Below the pieces are notes generated by a model, which was given only the letters and a program-made list of their open reading frames with translations, was not told the DNA's origin and made no database searches. 64,000 nt of DNA from Hydrogenophaga pseudoflava. GTDB lineage: Bacteria > Pseudomonadota > Gammaproteobacteria > Burkholderiales > Burkholderiaceae_C. Where the stretch lies: NCBI RefSeq assembly GCF_031020795.1, contig NZ_JAVHJP010000007.1, forward strand, positions 62,001-126,000, in the 5' to 3' direction. A program made the translations under genes and the position numbers. Below are positions 8,687 to 18,070 of the stretch, in pieces (within the stretch, counting starts at the first letter, position 1; the number at the start of each line of letters is the position of its first letter).

Positions 8687-9988
8687 TCAGCGCGCGGGCG
8701 TGGCGCGCCATACGGTGTTGGACAGGTCGTCCGCCACGATCACCGCGCCCTGCGCATCCACCGACACCCCGACCGGCCGGCCCATCGTCTTGCCGTCGGC
8801 CTGGAAGCCGGTGACGAAATCCACCGGGTCGCCACTGGGCTGACCGTTGCGGAACGGCACGAACACCACCTTGTAGCCCACCGGCTGATCGCGGTTCCAG
8901 CTGCCGTGCATACCGACGAAAGCGCCCTCGCCGAGCGGGTTGCTGGCCGGTCCGACGAATGCGAGTCCGAGAGGCGCGGAATGGGAGGGCAGTGCGTAGT
9001 CCGGCCGCACGGTGGCATGCACCTTCTGCGCGTCGTGGGGCCGCACCCGCGAGTCGACCGTCGGTCCCCAGTACGCATAAGGCCAGCCGTAGAAGGCGCC
9101 ATCGCGCACCGAGGTCATGTAATCCGGCACGAGATCAGGGCCCAGCTCGTCGCGCTCGTTGACCACGCCCCACAGTTGGCCGGTGCCCGGCTCAAAGGCG
9201 AGCGCGGTCGGGTTGCGCAGCCCGGTCGCGAACGGCCGCGACGCCCCAGTCTCCGCGTCCACCTGCCACACCATGGCACGGTTCTCTTCCACGGCCATGC
9301 CACGTTCGCCGACATTGCTGTTCGAGCCGATGCCCACGTAGAGAAAGCGGCCCTGCGCATCCGCAGCCAGCGCCTTCGTCCAGTGGTGGTTGATCGCCGA
9401 GGGCAGCTGCGCCACTGTCACCGGGGGAGCGCCTGCATGTGTCTGGCCCGGCTCGTGGTCGAAGCGCACCAGCGCGTCCTGGTTCGCTACATAGAGCCGA
9501 CGTCCGACCAGGGCCAGGCCGTAGGGCGCGTTCAGCTTGTCGGCATAGACCCAGCGACCTTCATAGGTGCCGTCTCCGTCGGCGTCGCGCAGCAGCGTCA
9601 GCCTGTTGCCGCCCTCGACCCGCGTCGCGCCGCGGGACTTGAGCAGGCCGGCGATGTAGTCCTTCGGCGTCAGCACCGGCGCGCCCTTGCCCTTGCCTTC
9701 TGCCACCAGGATGTCGCCGTTCGGCAGCACCAGCGTCTGGCGCGGGATCTTCAGCCCGGTGGCGATGGCCGTGATCGTCCAGCCCTGGGGCACGGTCGGC
9801 TGCCGGGTACCCCATGGTGCGGGCTCGGCGATGCCCATCTGCGGCAGCAGTCCCCGCTGTGGCGGCGGCAGCTCGGGCTGCGCACCGTACTGGTCCTTGG
9901 CTCCCTCGCCCAAGGCCAACACAACCCCTCCCGCCACCGAGGCCACGGCGGCCGCAACCGCGGACCTGACGATCCACTCCCTGCTCAT
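8687..9988 (-). CDS. PQQ-dependent sugar dehydrogenase-like (sorbosone dehydrogenase family) protein
   Basis: This is a predicted periplasmic beta-propeller oxidoreductase of 433 residues. The N-terminus has a signal segment (SAVAAAVASVAGGVVLALG). Family features include GWTITAIATGLKIPR, LPNGDILVAEG, DADGDGTYEG, a LNAPYGLAL strand, GIGSNSNVGERG, GLRNPTALAFEPGTG and MHGSWNR. Family members oxidise aldoses or related sugars with PQQ; the substrate here is unknown and no PQQ synthesis genes are in the window. Its start overlaps the stop of the DUF2231 gene by 4 nt, so the two form an operon. It is convergent with coxAC, with only 12 nt between. Confidence 0.85.
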   Translation of the reverse strand: MSREWIVRSAVAAAVASVAGGVVLALGEGAKDQYGAQPELPPPQRGLLPQMGIAEPAPWGTRQPTVPQGWTITAIATGLKIPRQTLVLPNGDILVAEGKGKGAPVLTPKDYIAGLLKSRGATRVEGGNRLTLLRDADGDGTYEGRWVYADKLNAPYGLALVGRRLYVANQDALVRFDHEPGQTHAGAPPVTVAQLPSAINHHWTKALAADAQGRFLYVGIGSNSNVGERGMAVEENRAMVWQVDAETGASRPFATGLRNPTALAFEPGTGQLWGVVNERDELGPDLVPDYMTSVRDGAFYGWPYAYWGPTVDSRVRPHDAQKVHATVRPDYALPSHSAPLGLAFVGPASNPLGEGAFVGMHGSWNRDQPVGYKVVFVPFRNGQPSGDPVDFVTGFQADGKTMGRPVGVSVDAQGAVIVADDLSNTVWRATPAR

Positions 9989-10398
9989 GTCCGGCTCCTT
10001 CGCAGGCTGCCCAGACCGATCACGCTGGCAGCCGCTGCCACCAGCAGCACGAGAACCGACAGCAGCAGGCCCGCGGGCATCGCGGCCCAGCCGTCCTTCG
10101 CATGCACCAGCGCATTGGCGGAGCCCAGCACAAGGCTGGCGAGAAGCAACACCAGGTAGGTCATGCCAACGCGCCCCCGGCGAGCCGCGGGGCGCAGCAA
10201 CAGGTCCAGGGCGGTCCATACCAGCGCGAGGCACGTCAAGGCGAGGCCTCCGGTGATCAACCACGCTGCGAAGTTGGTCCACTGAATCTCGTAGGTGCGG
10301 GCGTAGGCCCAGTCGCTCAACAGGGCGCCGAGAAACAGCGGCAAGGTCGAGAACGCGAGGACAGCGTGCATGGCCGCGCGCGGCAAGTAGGGTGCCAC
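9985..10398 (-). CDS. DUF2231-type integral membrane protein
   Basis: This is a 137-residue protein with four hydrophobic segments (about residues 10-26, 43-66, 78-95 and 106-129), resembling DUF2231 proteins (HAVLAFSTLPLFLGALLSD at the N-terminal end). The function is not known; members often sit beside redox enzymes. It probably forms a two-gene operon with the downstream PQQ dehydrogenase-like gene and could anchor or serve it, which is only inference. The listed start is a GTG; an ATG at 10371 gives a 128-residue version that begins right at the conserved domain. Neither start has a clear ribosome binding site. Confidence 0.7.
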   Translation of the reverse strand: MAPYLPRAAMHAVLAFSTLPLFLGALLSDWAYARTYEIQWTNFAAWLITGGLALTCLALVWTALDLLLRPAARRGRVGMTYLVLLLASLVLGSANALVHAKDGWAAMPAGLLLSVLVLLVAAAASVIGLGSLRRSRT

Positions 10399-10498
10399 GC
10401 CGGGTGGGTCCGGTGCGCGGCTTTCGGGTGCACCCTCCGTCGTTCAGGCAATTGCTGCGGCAAACTTTGCTGTCATTTTTGGCCTTTCAGAAATTCGG

Positions 10499-10528
10499 TT
10501 GTCAGAGCCAAAAAAGTCGTGCTACAAT
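10499..10528 (+). promoter_or_regulatory. sigma-70 promoter of tRNA-Arg
   Basis: TTGTCA at 10499-10504 and TACAAT at 10523-10528 are separated by 18 nt and end 11 nt before the first base of the tRNA. This is a near-consensus promoter. The remaining stretch 10399-10498 between the DUF2231 gene and this promoter shows nothing else I can name. Confidence 0.8.
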
Positions 10529-10539
10529 GCGAGGCTTAC

Positions 10540-10616
10540 GCGGCTGTAGCTCAGCTGGATAGAGTACTTGGCTACGAACCAAGGGGTCGTGGGTTCGATT
10601 CCTGCCAGCCGCGCCA
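10540..10616 (+). tRNA. tRNA-Arg (anticodon ACG)
   Basis: The 77-nt gene has acceptor stem GCGGCTG/CAGCCGC, anticodon stem CTTGG/CCAAG with loop CTACGAA (anticodon ACG, read as ICG after deamination), a GGTTCGATT-type T loop, discriminator G and an encoded CCA. It has its own promoter and terminator. Confidence 0.96.
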
Positions 10617-10623
10617 AACAGAG

Positions 10624-10655
10624 AAGCCCGCAGCCACAAGCTGCGGGCTTTTTTC
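10624..10655 (+). terminator. Rho-independent terminator after tRNA-Arg
   Basis: AAGCCCGCAGC and GCTGCGGGCTT form an 11-bp perfect stem around a 5-nt loop (CACAA), followed by a T-rich tail. It ends 40 nt before greB. Confidence 0.92.
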
Positions 10656-10694
10656 TTTTCCGCTTCCGAAGCGTTCTCCTGGGGCCGTTCTTCC

Positions 10695-11252
10695 ATGAGC
10701 AAAGCCTTCACCCGCGAAACCGATGGAGATTCCGACGACGATCTGCCCGAAACGGCCGCGCTGCCCACCGGGGTGAACTACATCACCCGCGCGGGCTACG
10801 ATCGACTTCGCGCCGAGCTCCTGGGACTCATCGACGACGAGCGCCCTCGCATCGTCGAGATCGTTCACTGGGCGGCCAGCAACGGTGACCGGTCCGAGAA
10901 CGGTGACTACCTGTACGGGAAGAAACGCCTGCGCGAGATCGACCGGCGCATCCGCTTCCTCACCCGTCGGCTGGAAATCGCCGAGGTGGTGGACTGTTCG
11001 CAGCACCACGGGGGTGATCAGGTGTTTTTCGGCGCCAACGTGACCTACGCCGATGAAGACGGCGAAGAAACCACGGTGACCATCCTTGGCGTGGACGAGG
11101 CGGACAGTGCCCGCAACGAAATCAGCTGGGTGTCGCCGGTGGCAAGGGCGCTGCTGAAGGCGCGCGTGGGTGACCTGGTCCGCCTGGTGGTGCCGGGAGG
11201 AACCCAGGAACTGGAAATCCTCTCCGTCAGCTATCCCGCGCCCGGGGGCTGA
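10695..11252 (+). CDS. greB: transcription elongation factor GreB
   Basis: GreB enters the RNA polymerase secondary channel and stimulates cleavage of backtracked RNA. The 185-residue protein has the N-terminal coiled coil with the acidic tip region ASNGDRSENGDYLYGKKRL and the C-terminal FKBP-like domain (VFFGANVTYADEDGEE, ISWVSPVARALL, GDLVRLVVPGG). The length and tip sequence favour GreB over GreA. The first 25 residues are acidic and low in similarity. It is convergent with rsh; greB beside an rsh gene is usual in Burkholderiales. Confidence 0.93.
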   Translation: MSKAFTRETDGDSDDDLPETAALPTGVNYITRAGYDRLRAELLGLIDDERPRIVEIVHWAASNGDRSENGDYLYGKKRLREIDRRIRFLTRRLEIAEVVDCSQHHGGDQVFFGANVTYADEDGEETTVTILGVDEADSARNEISWVSPVARALLKARVGDLVRLVVPGGTQELEILSVSYPAPGG

Positions 11253-11261
11253 TCAAGGCGC

Positions 11262-13514
11262 TCAGGCCGCGCGGAAACGCTGCGCCTTGATGACCGAGGT
11301 GGTCCGCTTGAGGCTGCGCAGCACCTCTGCAAGATGAACCCGGTCGCGCACCGCCACGGAGAATCGAATGTCGGTGGCCGTCTGGGCGGGTTCGTCGCCC
11401 ATGTCCACATGGGTGATGTCTGCCTCGGCCGACGCGATCGCAGACGCCACACGGGCGAGGACGCCCTTGCCATTGGTCACAGTGACGACCACGGTGGTGT
11501 CGAACGGGCGCGTGGGCTCGTCGGCCCACTCGACCTGCAGGAAGCGTTCGCCGTCCCGTGCCAGCAGGCGCTTGCCGGTCGGGCAGTCTTCGGTATGCAC
11601 GATCAGACCCTCGCCGCGGCCCAGGTAGCCGACGATTCGGTCGCCGGGGATGGGCTGGCAGCAGCGGGCGAACTGAACCGACAGGCCTTCGCTGCCATCC
11701 AGACTGACCACGCCCTGCGAGACGGATTCGTCTTCGCCAGCGGCGTAGCGTTCGGTGCTGATGAGCACGGCGTCGGGCTTGAGTCCCGTTTCGGCCAACA
11801 GCACGGCGAGTTTTTTGCCCACCATGTTGGCAATGCGCTTCCCCATGCCGATGTCGGACAGCAGTTCCTCGCGCGACTTGTTGCCGGTGAAGCGCAGCAG
11901 CTTGTCCCAGGTGGCCTTGTGTTCGCCACTGGCATCGGGAAGGCTGGCGATCCCCTCGGAGCGAAGGGCCTGGGCAAGCATGCGCTCACCGAGCTGATGG
12001 GTCTTTTCCTGCGCCAGGGTCTTGAGATGGTGCCTGATCTTGGAGCGTGCGCGCCCGGTTTTGACGAAGGACAGCCAGGCCGGGTTGGGTTCGGCGGATT
12101 CGCTGGTGAGAATCTCCACCACGTCGCCATTGGACAGTTCTGTGCGCAGCGGACGCTGTTCGCCGTTGATCCGCGCGCCCACCGCGCGGTTGCCCACGCC
12201 GCTGTGGATGGCGTAGGCGAAGTCCATCACGGTGGCGCCGCGCGGCAGCGCGAGGATCTTGCTCTGGGGCGTGAACACATAGACCGCGTCGGGAAACAGG
12301 TCGATCTTGATGTGGTCCCAGAACTCGCTGGCGTCGTGCGTTTCCTGCTGGATGTCCAGCAGGGATTGGAGCCACTGCGTGCCCAGGCGCTGGGTGGTGT
12401 CGCTGTTGGGCTCGTTGGCCTTGTAGAGCCAGTGGGCCGCGACGCCCGATTCGGCCACCACGTCCATGGCGTGGGTGCGCAGCTGGAACTCGATGTTGGT
12501 GCCGAAGGGGCCGATCAGGGTCGTGTGCAGCGACTGGTAGCCATTGACCTTGGGAATGGCCACGTAGTCGCGGAATTTGCCCGGCACCGGCTTGTACAGC
12601 TGGTGCAGCAGGCCCATGCCGGTGTAACAGTCGGTCAGTTCAGGCACCACGATGCGGAAGCCGTAGATGTCGGTCACCTGCGAGAACGACAGGTGCTTGC
12701 TGTCCATCTTGCGGTAGACGGAGTAGAGCGTTTTTTCCCGGCCGACGATGCGCACCTGCATGCCGTGCCTGGCAAACGCGCCTTCAACCTCTTTCTGCAC
12801 CCGGGCGATCAGGTCCCGGCGGCGGTTTCGGGACTTGTTCAGTGCTTTGGAGAGCACCTCGTAGCGCCATGGGTGGAGAAAGCGGAACGAGAGGTCCTGC
12901 AACTCGCGGTAGGTGAAGTTCAGGCCCAGCCGGTGCGCAATGGGGGCGTAGATCTCCAGCGTCTCGCTGCTGATGCGCTGCCACTTGTTGCGCGGCATGT
13001 CGCCCATGGTGCGCATGTTGTGGGTGCGGTCGGCCAGCTTGATGAGGATGACCCGCACGTCCTTGGCCATGGCCAGCAGCATCTTGCGGAAAGACTCGGC
13101 CTGGTTCTGCTCGCGGGTGTCGAAGGCCAGCTTCTCCAGCTTGGTCAGGCCGTCGACCAGGTCCGCGACCGGTGCCCCGAAACGTTCGACCAGCTCCGTC
13201 TTGCTGACGCCGCAGTCTTCCATGGCGTCGTGCATCAGCGCCGCCATCAGCGCCTGGGCGTCCAGCTTCCACTCGGCACACTGGGCCGCCACCGCGATCG
13301 GGTGGGTGATGTAGGGATCGCCGTTCTTGCGCAACTGGCCGAGGTGGGCCTCGTCGGCAAAGCGGTAGGCTCGCCGGATCGCTTCGATGTCGGTCGCGCC
13401 GAGGTAGTCCAGCCGACCCAGCAACGCAGCGAAGCTCGCCGCCGCTGCGCTGGCGGCGGGATGGGCCTGCGGCGCAGGCGGGGCGAGGCTGCCGGGATCG
13501 GCGTTGGTGATCAT
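11262..13514 (-). CDS. bifunctional (p)ppGpp synthetase/hydrolase, SpoT/Rsh type
   Basis: This enzyme makes and degrades the stringent-response alarmone. The 750-residue protein has an HD hydrolase domain with the intact motif ALMHDAMEDCG (about residue 95), a synthetase domain with DIYGFRIVV and AIPKVNGYQSLHT, a TGS domain (VYVFTPQSKILALPRGAT) and a C-terminal ACT domain. The charge motif before the synthetase loop reads KFRD, the basic type of bifunctional SpoT/Rel enzymes rather than the acidic EXDD of RelA. ATG 13514 is chosen because TACAGT lies exactly 6 nt upstream; a GTG at 13544 is the alternative. nadB lies 48 nt upstream; rpoZ is not present. Confidence 0.93.
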   Translation of the reverse strand: MITNADPGSLAPPAPQAHPAASAAAASFAALLGRLDYLGATDIEAIRRAYRFADEAHLGQLRKNGDPYITHPIAVAAQCAEWKLDAQALMAALMHDAMEDCGVSKTELVERFGAPVADLVDGLTKLEKLAFDTREQNQAESFRKMLLAMAKDVRVILIKLADRTHNMRTMGDMPRNKWQRISSETLEIYAPIAHRLGLNFTYRELQDLSFRFLHPWRYEVLSKALNKSRNRRRDLIARVQKEVEGAFARHGMQVRIVGREKTLYSVYRKMDSKHLSFSQVTDIYGFRIVVPELTDCYTGMGLLHQLYKPVPGKFRDYVAIPKVNGYQSLHTTLIGPFGTNIEFQLRTHAMDVVAESGVAAHWLYKANEPNSDTTQRLGTQWLQSLLDIQQETHDASEFWDHIKIDLFPDAVYVFTPQSKILALPRGATVMDFAYAIHSGVGNRAVGARINGEQRPLRTELSNGDVVEILTSESAEPNPAWLSFVKTGRARSKIRHHLKTLAQEKTHQLGERMLAQALRSEGIASLPDASGEHKATWDKLLRFTGNKSREELLSDIGMGKRIANMVGKKLAVLLAETGLKPDAVLISTERYAAGEDESVSQGVVSLDGSEGLSVQFARCCQPIPGDRIVGYLGRGEGLIVHTEDCPTGKRLLARDGERFLQVEWADEPTRPFDTTVVVTVTNGKGVLARVASAIASAEADITHVDMGDEPAQTATDIRFSVAVRDRVHLAEVLRSLKRTTSVIKAQRFRAA

Positions 13515-13520
13515 CCCCTT

Positions 13521-13526
13521 ACTGTA
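13521..13526 (-). promoter_or_regulatory. -10-like hexamer of rsh (possible leaderless start)
   Basis: On the minus strand TACAGT is followed by AAGGGG and then ATG of rsh. The G-rich hexamer abuts the ATG, too close for a working Shine-Dalgarno site, so a leaderless transcript is plausible. No -35 match is evident. Confidence 0.35.
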
Positions 13527-13562
13527 TCGCGAGACGCGCACCACCGCGGTCGGTGCGGGTGA

Positions 13563-15164
13563 TCAGCGCGCCGGAGGAACGAGGATGGTCGGACGGGCTT
13601 CCGGCAGCTTGTCAGGGTAGTCGCGGCTGTAATGCAGACCGCGGCTTTCACGGCGCAGCATGGCCGACATCACGATCAGGTCGGCCACCTGGACCAGGTT
13701 GCGCAACTCCAGCAGATCGCGCGTGACGTGGAACTGGGCGTAGAACTCCTGGATCTCGCCTTGCAGCAGCGCGATGCGGTGGGCCGCCCGCTCCAGCCGC
13801 TTGTTGGTGCGCACGATGCCCACGTAGTCCCACATGAAGCGGCGCAGCTCGTCCCAGTTGTGGGAGATGACGACCTGTTCGTCGGCGTCCTTGACGCGGC
13901 TGGCGTCCCACAGCGGGATCTCTGGCCGGGGGGCGGACGGCGCCGTGTGGATGGCCTTGACGGCCGCCTGCGCAAACACCATGCACTCGACCAGCGAGTT
14001 GCTGGCCAGTCGGTTGGCGCCGTGCAGGCCGGTGCAGGTGGTCTCGCCCACCGCATACAGGCCGTCGATGTCCGTGCGGCCGGCCAGATCGGTCACCACG
14101 CCGCCGCAGGTGTAGTGCGCGGCCGGCACGACCGGGATCGGCTCCCTGGTGATGTCGATGCCCAGCTCGGCGCATCGGGCCAGGATGTTGGGGAAATGCT
14201 CCCGGATGAACTCGGGGCTCTTGTGGGAAATGTCCAGGTGCACGCAGTCCAGGCCGTGCTTCTTCATCTCGTAGTCGATGGCACGGGCCACGATGTCGCG
14301 CGGTGCGAGTTCGGCGCGCGGGTCGTGGTCGGGCATGAAGCGGTGACCGCCCAGCTGCGGCGGCAGCTTGAGCTGACCGCCCTCGCCGCGGACTGCCTCG
14401 GTGATGAGGAAGTTCTTGACGTGCGGGTGGTACAGGCAGGTCGGGTGGAACTGGATGAACTCCATGTTGCCGACACGGCAACCCGCACGCCAGCCGGCCG
14501 CGATGCCGTCGCCGGTCGCGGTGTCGGGGTTGGTGGTGTAGAGGTAGACCTTGCCCGCGCCGCCGGTGGCCAGGATGGTGTGCGGCGCGCAGAAGGTCTC
14601 GACCTCGTCCCGGTCCACGTCCAGCACGTAGGCGCCGTGGCAGCGCTGAGGGCCGTCGCCGGTCTGGTGGCCGGGCAGCTTGGCGTCGGTGATCAGGTCC
14701 ACCAGCATGTGGTTCTCGAAGAACGTGATGCCAGGCGTCTTGCGGGCCAGGTTGCTCAGCGTGGTCTGCACGGCGGCGCCGGTGGCGTCGGTGGCGTGCA
14801 CGATGCGGCGGTGGGTGTGGCCCCCTTCGCGGGTCAGGTGCAGCTCGCCGTTTTCGGTGGAGAAGGGCACGCCCAGCTCCTGCAGCCAGGCGATGGCGGC
14901 AGGCGCGTTCTCCACCGTGAACTGCGTGGCCTCGAGGTCGCACAGGCCGGCGCCGGCCACCAGGGTGTCGTCGACGTGGGAGGCGTAGCTGTCGCCCTCG
15001 GCCAGCACGGCGGCGATGCCGCCCTGGGCCCAGTTGCTGGAACCGTCCGAAATGCCGCGTTTGGTGACGACGGCCACGCGGTGCGTGGGGGCCAGCTTGA
15101 GGGCGGCGGTCAGGCCGGCCAGTCCGCTGCCGATGATGAGGACGTCGAAATGGTGGGTGGTCAT
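13563..15164 (-). CDS. nadB: L-aspartate oxidase
   Basis: NadB oxidises L-aspartate to iminoaspartate in the first step of NAD synthesis, using FAD. The 533-residue protein starts with the dinucleotide-binding fold [16 protein letters not shown], followed by [13 protein letters not shown]; the active-site region includes [18 protein letters not shown] and the FAD-domain return ATGGAGKVY. The C-terminal helical domain is present. Its ATG overlaps the stop of scpA by 4 nt. The other quinolinate genes nadA and nadC are not in the window. Confidence 0.96.
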   Translation of the reverse strand: MTTHHFDVLIIGSGLAGLTAALKLAPTHRVAVVTKRGISDGSSNWAQGGIAAVLAEGDSYASHVDDTLVAGAGLCDLEATQFTVENAPAAIAWLQELGVPFSTENGELHLTREGGHTHRRIVHATDATGAAVQTTLSNLARKTPGITFFENHMLVDLITDAKLPGHQTGDGPQRCHGAYVLDVDRDEVETFCAPHTILATGGAGKVYLYTTNPDTATGDGIAAGWRAGCRVGNMEFIQFHPTCLYHPHVKNFLITEAVRGEGGQLKLPPQLGGHRFMPDHDPRAELAPRDIVARAIDYEMKKHGLDCVHLDISHKSPEFIREHFPNILARCAELGIDITREPIPVVPAAHYTCGGVVTDLAGRTDIDGLYAVGETTCTGLHGANRLASNSLVECMVFAQAAVKAIHTAPSAPRPEIPLWDASRVKDADEQVVISHNWDELRRFMWDYVGIVRTNKRLERAAHRIALLQGEIQEFYAQFHVTRDLLELRNLVQVADLIVMSAMLRRESRGLHYSRDYPDKLPEARPTILVPPAR

Positions 15165-16015
15165 GATGCAGGGGTGTACGCCAGGCGCACATAGATCGGC
15201 GCAAAGGCCTCGGCCTGGGTCAGCTCGATCAGGGTTTCCTTGGCCAGTTCGAGCATGGCAATGAAGGTGACGACCATGACCTGCGGGCCGCGGGAGGTGT
15301 CGAACAGTTCGCCGAACTCCACGAACTTGCGACCCTGCAGATGGCGCAGCACGATGCTCATGTGCTCGCGCACCGACAGCTCCTCGCGGCTGATCTTGTG
15401 GTGCTGGACCAGTTTGGCGCGTTTCATGATGTCGCGCCAGGCCGACTGCAGGTCCAGGGCGCTGACATCGGGGAAGCGGGGTTGCAGCGCCTGCTCGACG
15501 TAGACCTGGGCGCGCAGGAAGTCGCGGCCGTACTGCGGCATCTCGGCCAGGCGCTGGGCCGCCAGCTTCATCTGCTCGTATTCGAGCAGGCGGCGCACCA
15601 GCTCGGCGCGGGGGTCTTCGGCTTCCTCGCCCTCGGCCGTCTTCTTGGGCGGCAGCAGCATGCGCGACTTGATCTCGATCAGCATCGCCGCCATCAGCAG
15701 GTACTCGGCCGCCAGTTCCAGGTTGCTGGCGCGGATCTCGTCCACGTAGCTCAGGTACTGGCGCGTCACCGCCGCCATCGGGATGTCGAGGATGTTGAAG
15801 TTCTGCTTGCGGATCAGGTACAGCAGCAGGTCCAGCGGGCCTTCAAAAGCCTCGAGGAAGACCTGCAGCGCGTCGGGCGGTATGTAAAGGTCGCGCGGCA
15901 GGTCGAACAGCGGCTCGCCGTACAGACGCGCCAGGGCCACCTGGTCGACCACGCCCGGCAGCACGGCGTCCAGACCTTCGGGGGGCGCATCGAGTGCGCC
16001 GGCCTCGTTGCTCAT
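15161..16015 (-). CDS. scpA: segregation and condensation protein A
   Basis: ScpA is the kleisin that bridges the SMC ATPase heads in chromosome condensation. The 284-residue protein shows the family signature [19 protein letters not shown], then [22 protein letters not shown]; the C-terminal winged helix includes a [13 protein letters not shown] stretch. The first 50 residues are an extension common in Burkholderiales. It is translationally coupled to nadB (4-nt overlap) and is preceded by a DUF3460 gene 22 nt upstream. No scpB is visible. Confidence 0.93.
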   Translation of the reverse strand: MSNEAGALDAPPEGLDAVLPGVVDQVALARLYGEPLFDLPRDLYIPPDALQVFLEAFEGPLDLLLYLIRKQNFNILDIPMAAVTRQYLSYVDEIRASNLELAAEYLLMAAMLIEIKSRMLLPPKKTAEGEEAEDPRAELVRRLLEYEQMKLAAQRLAEMPQYGRDFLRAQVYVEQALQPRFPDVSALDLQSAWRDIMKRAKLVQHHKISREELSVREHMSIVLRHLQGRKFVEFGELFDTSRGPQVMVVTFIAMLELAKETLIELTQAEAFAPIYVRLAYTPAS

Positions 16016-16037
16016 TTCGGGCTCTGAACGGCCGTGC

Positions 16038-16250
16038 TCAGTGCGGATCCGGCTGGGTCTGGTAGACGTAGGGTTGCTGCGGCACTTGCGCGGCCTGCGC
16101 CTGGGCCAGCAGGTCTCGGTCGACCTGCTTGTCCCACAGGAGCGAGCGCCCTTCGCGCTGTCCCTGTTCGATGTCGGGCCTGCTGGACTTGAGCTGGTCG
16201 ATGAACTGGGTGACGTCGGAGGTGTAGTGGGGGCGGCCGAAAATGCTCAT
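16038..16250 (-). CDS. DUF3460 family small protein
   Basis: This is a 70-residue soluble protein (MSIFGRPHYTSDVTQFIDQL) matching DUF3460, a short family found in betaproteobacteria, often just upstream of scpA as here. It has no signal peptide or membrane helix; the middle is charged and the C-terminus rich in Q and P. The function is unknown. The 22-nt gap to scpA suggests an operon DUF3460-scpA-nadB. Confidence 0.8.
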   Translation of the reverse strand: MSIFGRPHYTSDVTQFIDQLKSSRPDIEQGQREGRSLLWDKQVDRDLLAQAQAAQVPQQPYVYQTQPDPH

Positions 16251-16310
16251 GGCGGGTGGGCGCAGTGCGCCGGTCAGCGGAAAACCCGCGATTTTACCGG
16301 GCGGGCCAGT

Positions 16311-17975
16311 TCATCCGGCGTGCGGATCGACCGCCTCGCCGCGCAACCGGGCCCCGAAGCCGGAGCGCTCGATCAGCGACTGCGGTTGCGGGTTCAGTTC
16401 GGTCAGTTCCAGCGTGCCGCCACGCTTGAGGATGGCCTTGTGCAGCTGTTCCAGCGCGTCCAGCCCGGTGGTGTCCAGGGAGATGAGCCGGCTCGCGTCC
16501 AGCGTCACCGCCAGGCCGGCGGGCGCCCGTTCCACCGCCGCCACGAGGGGGTCGATCTTGGCGACGGCCCCGAAGAACAGCGAGCCGTACAGCCGGAAAT
16601 GGACCTGCCCCGGGTGCTGCTGGGGCACCGGGTCGGCGCGGAAGATGTCGCTCTGCCGGCGCACGAACAGCAGGCAGGCCAGCACCAGGCCCAGTTCCAC
16701 CGCCACAGTGAGGTCGAACACGATGGTCACCAGGAAGGTGGAGACCATCATGAGGCGGTAGTGGTTGGTGAACTGCTTGAGGCGACCGAACTCGCGCCAT
16801 TCGCCCATGTTCCAGGCCACGAACAGCAGCACCCCGGCCAGCACCGCCAGCGGGATGTGCTGCGCCAGCGGTGCGGCCATCAGCACGACCGCCGCCAGTG
16901 TGCCGGCGTGCACCATGCCGGCCACCGGCGACACCGCGCCCGAGCGGATGTTGGTCACCGTGCGCGCGATGGTGCCGGTGGCCGGCATGCCGCCGAAGAA
17001 AGGCACAGCGAAGTTCGCCAACCCTTGCGCCATGAGTTCCTGGTTCGGGTCGTGCTTGGGGGCGTCGCTCAGCTGGTCGGCCACTCGGGCGCAGAGCAGG
17101 GACTCGATTGCGCCCAGCAAGGCGATGGTGAGTGTGGGCGTGACCAGCTGCTTGACGGTCTGCCAGCTGAAGTCGGGCAGCTCGAACGCGGGCAGGCCCT
17201 GGGGGATGCCGCCGAAGCGGGTGCCGATGGTCTCGATCGGCATTTTCAAAAGCCAGGCGAGCAGCGACAGCGTCACCAGTGCCACCACCGGGGCCGGCAG
17301 CCGCGAGGTGGCCTTGAGCGCACTGATGGTGTCCACCTGCTCCAGCTGGCGCCGGAACTGCGAGTCCACCGCCCACAGGCGCGGCCAGATGAACAGGCCC
17401 ACCACGCACAGCACGCCCAGCAGGCAGGCGTAGGGGTTGAAGCTGCCGAGGTGCTCGGCGATGGTGGCGATCTGGCCGAAGAAGTCGCCCGGCATCTTGG
17501 CGATGTCCAGCCCGAGCCAGTCGCGCACCTGCGAGAGGGCGATGAGCACCGCAATGCCGTTGGTGAAGCCGATCACAACGCTCACCGGCACATAGCGCAC
17601 CAGGGTACCCAGCCGGAACAGCCCCAGCAGGAAAAGCAGCACACCGGCGCTGGCGGTGGCGATCAGCAGGTTGGCCACGCCGTAGCGTTCGACGATGCCG
17701 TACACGATGACGATGAAGGCGCCCGCCGGGCCGCCGATCTGCACGGAGGTGCCGCCCAAGGCGGAAATGAGGAAGCCCGCAATGATGGCTGTCCACAGGC
17801 CGGCCTCCGGCTTGAGTCCGCTGGCGATGGCAAAGGCCATGGCCAGCGGCAGCGCCACGATGCCGACCGTCGCGCCGGCCCCCACATCGCGTGCCAGCTT
17901 TTCGCTGTTGTAGCCACGGATGTCCTGGAACAGACGGGGCCGGAACGGCGCCAGCGGGGGCAGGTTGTTCAGCAT
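16311..17975 (-). CDS. SulP family anion transporter with STAS domain
   Basis: This is a 554-residue inner-membrane transporter, probably for sulfate, bicarbonate or another anion; the substrate cannot be told from sequence. The N-terminal region has the SulP features AGATVGIVALPLAMAFAIASG, SVQIGGPAGAFIVIV and VIGFTNGIAVLIALSQ, then about 10-12 membrane helices to residue 430. A cytoplasmic STAS domain follows (LDASRLISLDTTGLDAL, about residues 480-500). The start at 17975 is supported by a TAACAT hexamer 6 nt upstream. It appears monocistronic. Confidence 0.9.
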   Translation of the reverse strand: MLNNLPPLAPFRPRLFQDIRGYNSEKLARDVGAGATVGIVALPLAMAFAIASGLKPEAGLWTAIIAGFLISALGGTSVQIGGPAGAFIVIVYGIVERYGVANLLIATASAGVLLFLLGLFRLGTLVRYVPVSVVIGFTNGIAVLIALSQVRDWLGLDIAKMPGDFFGQIATIAEHLGSFNPYACLLGVLCVVGLFIWPRLWAVDSQFRRQLEQVDTISALKATSRLPAPVVALVTLSLLAWLLKMPIETIGTRFGGIPQGLPAFELPDFSWQTVKQLVTPTLTIALLGAIESLLCARVADQLSDAPKHDPNQELMAQGLANFAVPFFGGMPATGTIARTVTNIRSGAVSPVAGMVHAGTLAAVVLMAAPLAQHIPLAVLAGVLLFVAWNMGEWREFGRLKQFTNHYRLMMVSTFLVTIVFDLTVAVELGLVLACLLFVRRQSDIFRADPVPQQHPGQVHFRLYGSLFFGAVAKIDPLVAAVERAPAGLAVTLDASRLISLDTTGLDALEQLHKAILKRGGTLELTELNPQPQSLIERSGFGARLRGEAVDPHAG

Positions 17976-17981
17976 CGCCAG

Positions 17982-17987
17982 ATGTTA
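17982..17987 (-). promoter_or_regulatory. -10-like hexamer of sulP (possible leaderless start)
   Basis: On the minus strand TAACAT is followed by six bases (CTGGCG) and the ATG of the SulP gene. There is no ribosome binding site. The geometry is identical to nadK, hrcA, rsh and serS. Confidence 0.35.
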
Positions 17988-18070
17988 CCGTTTGCGTCCC
18001 GCCGCACCGCGCCGCACGGGGCGCAGACATCAGGGTTTACACTGAATTTTTGGGCTTTGCGGTGCGACTC

